From: Lepiota brunneoincarnata
Taxonomy: Eukaryota; Basidiomycota; Agaricomycetes; Agaricales; Agaricaceae
Direction of reading: 5' to 3'
DNA length: 64,000 nucleotides
Assembly (NCBI GenBank): GCA_023014365.1
Contig: JAEBUN010000037.1
Location: 341,289-405,288, forward strand
The position numbers and the translations under genes were made by a program. The notes under the pieces are model-generated. The model saw only the letters and a list, made by a program, of their open reading frames with translations. It was not told the origin of the DNA and did no database searches. Positions within the stretch are counted from its first letter, which is position 1; each line of letters starts with the position of its first letter. This document shows, piece after piece, positions 57,683 to 64,000 of this stretch.

Positions 57683-60674
57683 ATGTCTGAGAACAAGCGT
57701 CCCACAGAAAATCTGGAGACTGTCCCAGACGATTTGGATGACGCCACTCATCAAGCTTTAGACAACCGCGTCGTTGAAGAAGCAGAATTTGGCGAAATCG
57801 CTGAAGAGCTCAATCTCAAAACATGTCGCCATCTTCTTTTCATCATTGCTGAAGAATCGGACGGATTGCTCCCCTCCAAATTCATGTGGACAAGGAAGCT
57901 TCTAGATGATAATCCACAGTTGGTCGATATGCTCAAAGTGGCGTGGCAGAAACAGAGCTTTAAGAGCATTCGAAATTTGGGTACATATTCAAAGCGGCCA
58001 TGTGTTTCAGCTCTCATTTCTGATACATTCATACTCAGCGATCTTGCGTCCTCAATCCCTAACACGATACAGCGGCAGCCTCCCAAATGTCCAAGCACTA
58101 GGTGAGTACTTTTGAATCCACAGGTCCGCTTTTGCTGATTTGGTTTGTAGAGAAAGGTACTTCGATTGTAATCCGTCATTTTTCTCAATTTCTCATCTCT
58201 TAGCTGTTGCCGGGGCCTGGCGCGGCGTCTTTTCGGGAAACCACCACCGGTATTTGCTTCATACCCTCAACGAAATGTGGTACAGAAAACGCCACCAGCC
58301 CTACTCCAATACTGTGGCAATCATTCAGAGTTCCTGGTTCCGGAAAATCTCGTATGGTTCACGAACAAGCCAAACTAGTATTCACTCTCCCCTTCAATCT
58401 TCGGAAGTCTTCCGACAATAATGGCAAGTTGAATTGTCATTTTCAGCATCCGGCCACCTCTCCTTACAACTATATTTCCTTAGGGCTTGCATATCCCTTG
58501 CCCGACGACCGAGTGCGGAATTATCTCACCAAGGATACTAGCTCATTTACGACGACCCGACTGCGTTTTGTGCTTTTTTTCAAATGTCTATTTTCAGTGA
58601 TAACGGAGGAACTGCACCGTAAATTCGGCGATGATCCTATCAAGTGTCCCGAAGATGTATTTGCGACAGAGTGGCGTGAGCATTTGGATTCCGAAGACAA
58701 CCGTTCTCGCCTATATGAAGAGGTAGTTGGGCGCTGCGAGGTCTGTGGTACTATTTATTGCCCACCAATTCCTATTCATCCAGAGCAAGGCGGGATGGGA
58801 CACCGTAGGAATGAGTCAGGACACCGAGGCACAGCAGAGTCTTGGGGATCTGATCAAAGTCATCGAAGCACGCTGTTATCTTCCAACAGCGGACGAAAAG
58901 CTACGGATCATCTTATATTTCGATGAGGCCCACGTCCTTCCCCGGGTCTGGGCAATGGACAAAGAAGACCGGTTGTCGTACGATCATCATCAAGCCCTTT
59001 GTTCTGCGCTCACTTCGTTCATGGACTATCCTGTCTTTGCCGTCCTCCTTTCGAATCACGCTTCACCCTGGCTCTTGCCTCCGGTCCAACCACTTTACTC
59101 ATCAGCGCGAGCACGCGATACCCGAGATTGCTTCCAAGCGCCCATTACCGAGACGCCCTTCGATTGCTCCCCATCGCTGAATATTAAGCCTGGACAACTT
59201 ACCATCAATGACATCTCAAAAATTGAATTTCTTGTTCAGTTCGGCCGCCCACTGTAAGCTTTCCCTGTATGCTTTCGAGACTGCTGGTTGACCCCGCCCA
59301 AGATTTTGGAGCATGTTAGATGCGAGCACTGACAAGGATGCTGTCTGTTCCTCGATGATCCGGTTTGCTCGCTCGAAACTCACTTCCTCTGGATTACTCG
59401 ACCTGGGGCACTCTCCACTTGAGCATCGCATTCTCACAGTGTTGCTCGATGTCCTGATCATGCTTGATGTCAATCTTCGTCTTGAAGCAGGCGAACGTTA
59501 TCAAGTTGACACTATCGACAGCCACATGCGCGTCGCTTACTCTATTCCGGCTCACCGCATATACCTTTCTTCTGGCTACTCATCCGAGCCTATTCTTGCT
59601 GAAGCTGCGGCTTATGAGATACGGCATGCCCAGGAAAAGAATCCCGAGAACAATATCATGGCCGCCACCCTGTTGCGCTGTTTTGACGATGGTTTGATTA
59701 GTCTGGGTGTGCGCGCGGAGGCCGTCATGCGATTGATTCTCATCCAGGCATATATGAATGCAGTGGTGAAGGATAATCCAAGTGGTCCTGCTTTCCTTTT
59801 CAGCAAGGGCTGCCGCGTTTCGACGTTTATCAAGGAGTTGTTCCCCGAGCGTTACGCCGAATGTATCCTGGATAGCGAGCCGGACAACGTCGCGGAGGAT
59901 GCACTCAGTATACAACTGAGTGAGGCATTCCAGAAGAGTATTCTTCGATTCACGCATTTTGTGAAGGCAGCTGATAGCAGTGTGCTCAGCACGGAGGCAT
60001 TGTTCGCTGCATTTGTCCGGGGGATGGCCTTCATCAGCGCAACCCCAAAGGAGGCGGTTGATATCATTGTTCCTATTCTTCTTGATTCCAATCAGCCCCT
60101 CCAGCCATCCTCTATGACCGCACTTCTTATCAAAGTCAAGCGGCGCGCAGCACGGGGGGCAGTCAACCACTATCCGATCGATGAAGCGGAGCTTGGTTTA
60201 TTCTCTACCACCCCAGATTTCGGAGACAGGCGACCGTATCTGACACTCGTGGCGGAATGGACCAAAAAAAGAGCTTTTTCGGCTCAGCCGAGGGCACAAC
60301 CAGCGGAAAGTCACGTTCCCATCCCTCTCGACACTCCGTCAAAGCTGCAGAACCCCACCCCTCAAAATAGGCAAGGCGACCAGAACGCTCATCCTCGCTA
60401 TAGCATCAGGGCCTATGGCTGCTCTAACACCGTTTACAAGGTGATTTCTTCTAATGAAAACTCCATCTATCAAGCGCTTTTGGAAAGGGGCGACCTACTT
60501 CTCGAACATGTTAGACAAGATCCCGGGTCACTGGCGGCAGTAAGGAGTATGAAGCCACTTTGGTACTCAGGAGCCCCATTCAACTGGGTTGACTCTGGCA
60601 TTCGCAATGAGAAAGAGGAAGAGGAAGAGGAAGTTGAATACGTGGAGGCTGGGTGTGCCACTTGCGATGATTAG
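57683..60674 (+). CDS. P-loop NTPase of Crinkler-like fungal family (two frame breaks)
   Basis: Starts MSENKRPTENLETVPDDLDD. After short exons the P-loop region reads YSNTVAIIQSS, then GSGKSRMVHEQAKLVFTLPF (Walker A GSGKS), separated by one extra T near 58335. GLAYPLPDDRVRNYLTK follows. A second extra base near 58731 precedes LRIILYFDEAHVLPR (Walker B with DEAH-like ending). After an intron at about 59256-59305 the C-terminal half (WSMLDASTDK to the stop) has no motif I know and ends in a Glu-rich tail with GCATCDD. The arrangement resembles the P-loop proteins found with Crinkler (CRN) families in fungi; this assignment is from memory of the wording and is moderate. ATP binding is likely, function unknown. 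Confidence 0.7.
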
Positions 60675-61391
60675 TCCTACGTCAATAATACTGCCGTTCG
60701 CTGGTAGCCTTTGTTGGATGTTGGTTGGAATCACAATGGATTCGAGTTCATTCGCGATGTTCCTAAGTTTTAATGACACTTTCATTTCCGATACCTCAGA
60801 CACGGGACCAGCTATCCATTCTTGGATCCAAGAATTTCTGGGGAACGTGTGATCAATTAACACAGGCGCCAGCGGCTTACTACGGACCCAACTTTTAGGC
60901 TGTCTTCACTCTCCCTGTACATCATGCTTCCTGACGCTAGCTGCAGTATCTATGATGGCTACCACATGTTGCCCGCTCTACGCATACCATTCGAATTGCG
61001 TGCTGCCCCAAGCCCTCCTCGCCGTTTCTCCCAAATATATCTTCTGTGTCTTTGGTCTCTCATTAGTTGTTTCGACGTCCCCAAGTGGCCACAGTCCAAC
61101 TTCCATGAAAGCGACACGCGGTATATTCCCTATCACCAGGTGCGGCACCGCACCCAGCTGATCGAAATTCTTGTCCAGGTGTGTCCTCCTCATTGAGGAT
61201 TTGGCTCACGCCCTGGTTGCGGATCGAATCATGCCCAAAAACATTGCTGGGTTGTCAAATGACTCAACCACAGACGAATTTTCACTTTTCTCCAGCATTG
61301 TGATGACTCAGATAAACTACACGAAGGAGTTAGTACAATAATTAGGGATATGAATAAGATGCTCACTTCAGTCTCGTCGCGAGAGCTGAAG
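60675..61391. other. Intergenic, possible exon fragments
   Basis: The plus frame at 60950-61190 is open for about 80 codons with GT/AG-like joints (VRHRTQLIEILVQ followed by GTGTGT), and a minus frame at 60567-60863 overlaps the NTPase end. Neither shows a known motif, so no gene is called. Confidence 0.4.
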
Positions 61392-61688
61392 TGGAACTAC
61401 AGATAGTGAAGAGAACGAGACTCTTCAGCACGTGAAAGGCGCCGAAACGAAACCGAAACACGATCGAAACACGATCGAAACAGCGCTAATACGAACAAAC
61501 AAAGGAGCGAGTGTGGTTGGCGAAGCAACCACTGGGCTTTGAAAACCAGGAAAGATGAGATATTTGAGAGAGAGAGAAAGAGATCGAGAGGGAGTTTTTG
61601 GGTCGTAGATTGACTGCCGAGCTCATAAATGGGCTCGGAACTTTATATACAAGTGAAATATTGTACTGACTATGTTTTCTGTACCGAA
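61392..61688 (-). repeat. LTR-like fragment related to 44674-44925
   Basis: Minus-strand reading contains TTGTATATAAAG (TATA box), GGTTTTCAAAG, CCAGTGGTTGCTTCG and CACGTGCTGAAGAGTCT, shared with the insertion at 44.7-44.9 kb in inverted orientation. It lies just left of the copia LTR and represents a separate element remnant. Its outer limits are unclear. Confidence 0.65.
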
Positions 61689-61875
61689 ACAAACCGAAAA
61701 ATTTAGATATAATTATGCTAGGATGAATCTGGGGATAGTGAAGGTGAAACAGGGGAAGAATGAGAAGTTTTTGTGGCTACAAGAACAGATATAAGGGAAG
61801 TTGAAGGGAGCCAGTGAACGGGGTGGTGTGCGAGGCTCAGACTCGTATGCGCGAGAACTGAGTATATTCTATACC

Positions 61876-62156
61876 TGTTAGAATACAAGTGTCGTTCTAC
61901 AGGCATTGTAAGCAACAGTCATAAAAGAGAAAGTAACATAGGCTACTCACAGCCTCAGAGACTCGTATGCGCGAGAACTGAGGCTGCCGGTCATTCGAGC
62001 TACGTTATTTAAGGTAAATACGGAACAATAAGAAAGCGAGTAATTGTCCTAGAAAAAAAAGATCGGGAGCCGAAACACCGGAAAGTGGGTCCAAGTAGTC
62101 AACGTTTGGACCCCCTGGCATTCCGTGAAACTTGCGACAAGTTTGCATTTCCAACA
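61876..62156 (-). repeat. 3' LTR of the copia element
   Basis: Begins (plus strand) TGTTAGAATACAAG and ends GCATTTCCAACA, that is TGTT...AACA inverted ends, 281 bp. It abuts a polypurine tract on its inner side and follows the RNase H stop by only a few bases, as usual for Ty1/copia. TTATTTAAGG (about 62005) is TATA-like. A 23-bp segment GACTCGTATGCGCGAGAAC also occurs outside at 61841-61859. Confidence 0.8.
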
Positions 62157-62165
62157 CTCCCCCTC
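62157..62165 (-). other. Polypurine tract of the copia element
   Basis: Minus-strand GAGGGGGAG immediately before the LTR start TGTTGG. In LTR elements this RNase H-resistant tract primes plus-strand DNA synthesis. Confidence 0.8.
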
Positions 62166-63348
62166 AAACCGTAGCGAGACCCAGCTCGTTAGCGAAATGC
62201 TTGACTTTGAGGGAAGGGAGCGCCTTTGTGAAGACGTCAGCAACCATATCCTCGGTTGGGCAGTAGACTAGCTTGAGTTTTCGGTCTTCGATAACCCAGC
62301 GAATGAAATGGTATCGTATGTCGATATGCTTGGTGCGAGCGTGGAATTGATGATCCTTCGCGAGAGCGATGGCAGACTGATTGTCGGAGAATAATGTGGT
62401 GGGGGGTAAGGTAGAGCCGAAAATTTGGGAGATGAGCGAACGTAACCACAAGGATTCCTTGGCTGCATGCGTTGCACCTACGTACTCCGACTCTGTGGTG
62501 GACAGAGTGACTATTTCCTGGCGTTTGGCGCTCCAGGAGACGGCACCGCCGTTGATCAGAAACGCGTATCCTGACGTGGCACGCCGGTCTTCAGCCATAT
62601 TGCCATCAGCATCCATGAACCCGGTAAGGTCCTCTCCGGATCCTCCGTATACCAACCAGAGGTCTCAAGTCCCCTTGAGATATCGAAAAACTCGTTTTAC
62701 CTGCCTCCCAGTGAGGTTCTCTGGGGTTTTTTGAGAACTTGGATACCACTTGTACAGCATAAGCAATATCGGGACTGGGTGCCAAGAGCGGCATACATAA
62801 GCAGTCCCAACAGCTTCTTGATAGGGAATCTTGGCCATTCGAGCGATGTCGGTAGTTGATTTGGGGGAATGATCAGAAGTGAGTCGGATGGAGGGGTCCA
62901 TGGGGATGCTAACTGGCTTGAGGTCTTCGAAACCATATCGACGAAGAGAGCTGTCAATGTAGGAGCGCTGTGACAGCATAAGCTTACCGCGTTCACGGTC
63001 CCTTTTCAACTCAATGCCCAATAGCCAATGAATTTCCCCTAAGTCCGTAATTTCCACATGTTCGGAGACCCGCTCCTTTGCCCACACAATCAAAGCCAAG
63101 ACATCGGCCACTAGAGTACAATCATTGACGTGGACGAGAATGATAGAAAGCTTGGGGGTAGTCTTATAAAAGACACTATGATCAACATCACAGCGTTTGA
63201 AGCCCAAGAAATCAATTAAGATCTCGCAGAGACGTTGATACCAGCAACGTCCAGATTGCTTGAGACCATAGAGAGTTTTTTTTAGTAAGCAGATGCGATG
63301 GGGAAAAGAGGGATTGATGAAACCGGGAGGCTGCCGCATGTATACCGT
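62164..63348 (-). pseudogene. Ty1/copia reverse transcriptase and RNase H, truncated and frameshifted
   Basis: Minus-strand order: VYMRQPPGFINPSFPHRIC and LLKKTLYGLKQSGRCWYQ, then LVHVNDCTLVA, WLLGIELKRDRERGKL, and RNase H with DADGNMAEDRRATSGYAFL, SAKRQEIVTLSTTESEYVG, LFSDNQSAIALAKD and HIDIRYHFIRWVI. The catalytic box reads HVND where the family has xVDD, so an active-site Asp is replaced by Asn. Several frame changes lie between 62650 and 62830. The 5' part of RT, integrase and gag are absent: at 63349 the sequence changes to the gypsy LTR. Non-functional. Confidence 0.88.
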
Positions 63349-64000
63349 TGATATGCCGATTTCACGCCTATACATGAATTCCGTACTCCGGAACGATTCT
63401 CTACATAGAATCATTGGCTATATCATTAAAGAACTCTATAGAGGATTGGTACTATATCCCGTAGTAGCCAGTTCAACCAAACTAAGGATATTCGAGCCTC
63501 GGAAGTGTTCAAACCAGCTCATTATCACTAAGCTTAGTGAACCAAGCTATCAGAATGCTCTCCGGAGGGATTCAGGGCTCTACATAGCCTATCGAGTATA
63601 CCCCGGTCGCATCAAGGGACCTTACGAGCAGTTTTCTGATGAACCCGAATGCGTTTAAACATAAAAGAATGTACCTAGCGGCTGTCGCAGGTGTATTACG
63701 TCTATAGCAAGTTCAATAATGATGACCGGACCACGGAACGGAACGTCCAATGTTCGGGAGGCAATACCCGATGCCCAAAAACCTAGAAATATCAAAGACT
63801 CCTAATTAATGAGTGCTTTGGGGGTCCCGGCACTTTGGCATACTGCTTAACTGAGATTAATTACAATGGATCAAGGAATTGTCCATCCGCTATACATTCC
63901 GATCATAATTGATCCGGAAACTTAACGCGCTCGCGTGGATGCAGAATAATGCAGACGAGCACGGAACATGTCTGGCTGGATTGCCATTCGTTAATCATAG
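63349..64000 (+). repeat. Gypsy LTR copy 2 (inverted relative to copy 1)
   Basis: Starts TGATATGCCGATTTCAC at 63349 inside the copia RT and matches the reverse complement of 7625-8276 to the window edge. The 16-bp palindrome TCACTAAGCTTAGTGA is at 63525-63540. It is either a solo LTR or the 5' LTR of another gypsy copy that continues to the right. An open frame of about 110 codons runs through it (see findings). Confidence 0.85.

Noticed and set aside
60950..61196. A separate gene downstream of the NTPase
   Set aside because: A single open piece with possible splice sites but no start, stop context or homology that I can support.

Overview
The window is nuclear DNA of a basidiomycete fungus, most likely an Agaricomycete. 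The pointers are short GT-AG introns of about 50-60 nt in nearly every gene, a histone H4 gene cut by three introns, DUF6533 membrane proteins, AIG1-like GTPases, a Crinkler-like P-loop NTPase, and fungal Ty3/gypsy and Ty1/copia elements. I cannot name the species.

Layout. 1-8.3 kb: the 3' end of one plus-strand LTR element inserted into a decayed minus-strand Ty3/gypsy element (gag, protease, RT/RNase H, broken integrase) whose 5' LTR ends at 8276. 8.3-13.1 kb: tandem DUF6533 membrane-protein genes on the minus strand; the first is cut by that LTR. 14.4-14.9 kb: histone H4. 15.5-17.7 kb: a decayed copy (C) of an unnamed membrane/ectodomain family. 18.5-27.3 kb: a very long sacsin-like gene with two Hsp90-type ATPase regions and a C-terminal BTB domain, followed within 90 bp by a DnaJ-X co-chaperone gene. 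30-33 kb: a secreted LPMO-like copper protein and a two-finger C2H2 factor. 36.5 kb: a secreted precursor made of Kex2-type peptide repeats. 39-45.6 kb: AIG1-like GTPases and cysteine-rich small secreted proteins in a tandem duplication interrupted by a solo LTR and a second insertion. 46.6-53.9 kb: three more members of the ectodomain family (a relic D and the divergent pair A/B). 54.4-56.4 kb: mitochondrial methionyl-tRNA synthetase. 57.7-60.7 kb: a P-loop NTPase. 61.4-64 kb: a copia element cut by a second, inverted copy of the gypsy LTR.

Genes with clear housekeeping roles are few (H4, DnaJ-X, mitochondrial MetRS). The rest is accessory: lineage-specific membrane, secreted and NTP-binding families that duplicate and decay beside retroelements. 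Many genes are broken by one extra base, including the normally essential MetRS, so part of the apparent decay may be assembly error. The observations most worth following are the Kex2-repeat peptide precursor, the dense TAAGCTTA palindrome in the gypsy element, the sacsin/DnaJ neighbourhood and the duplicated GTPase plus secreted-peptide module.
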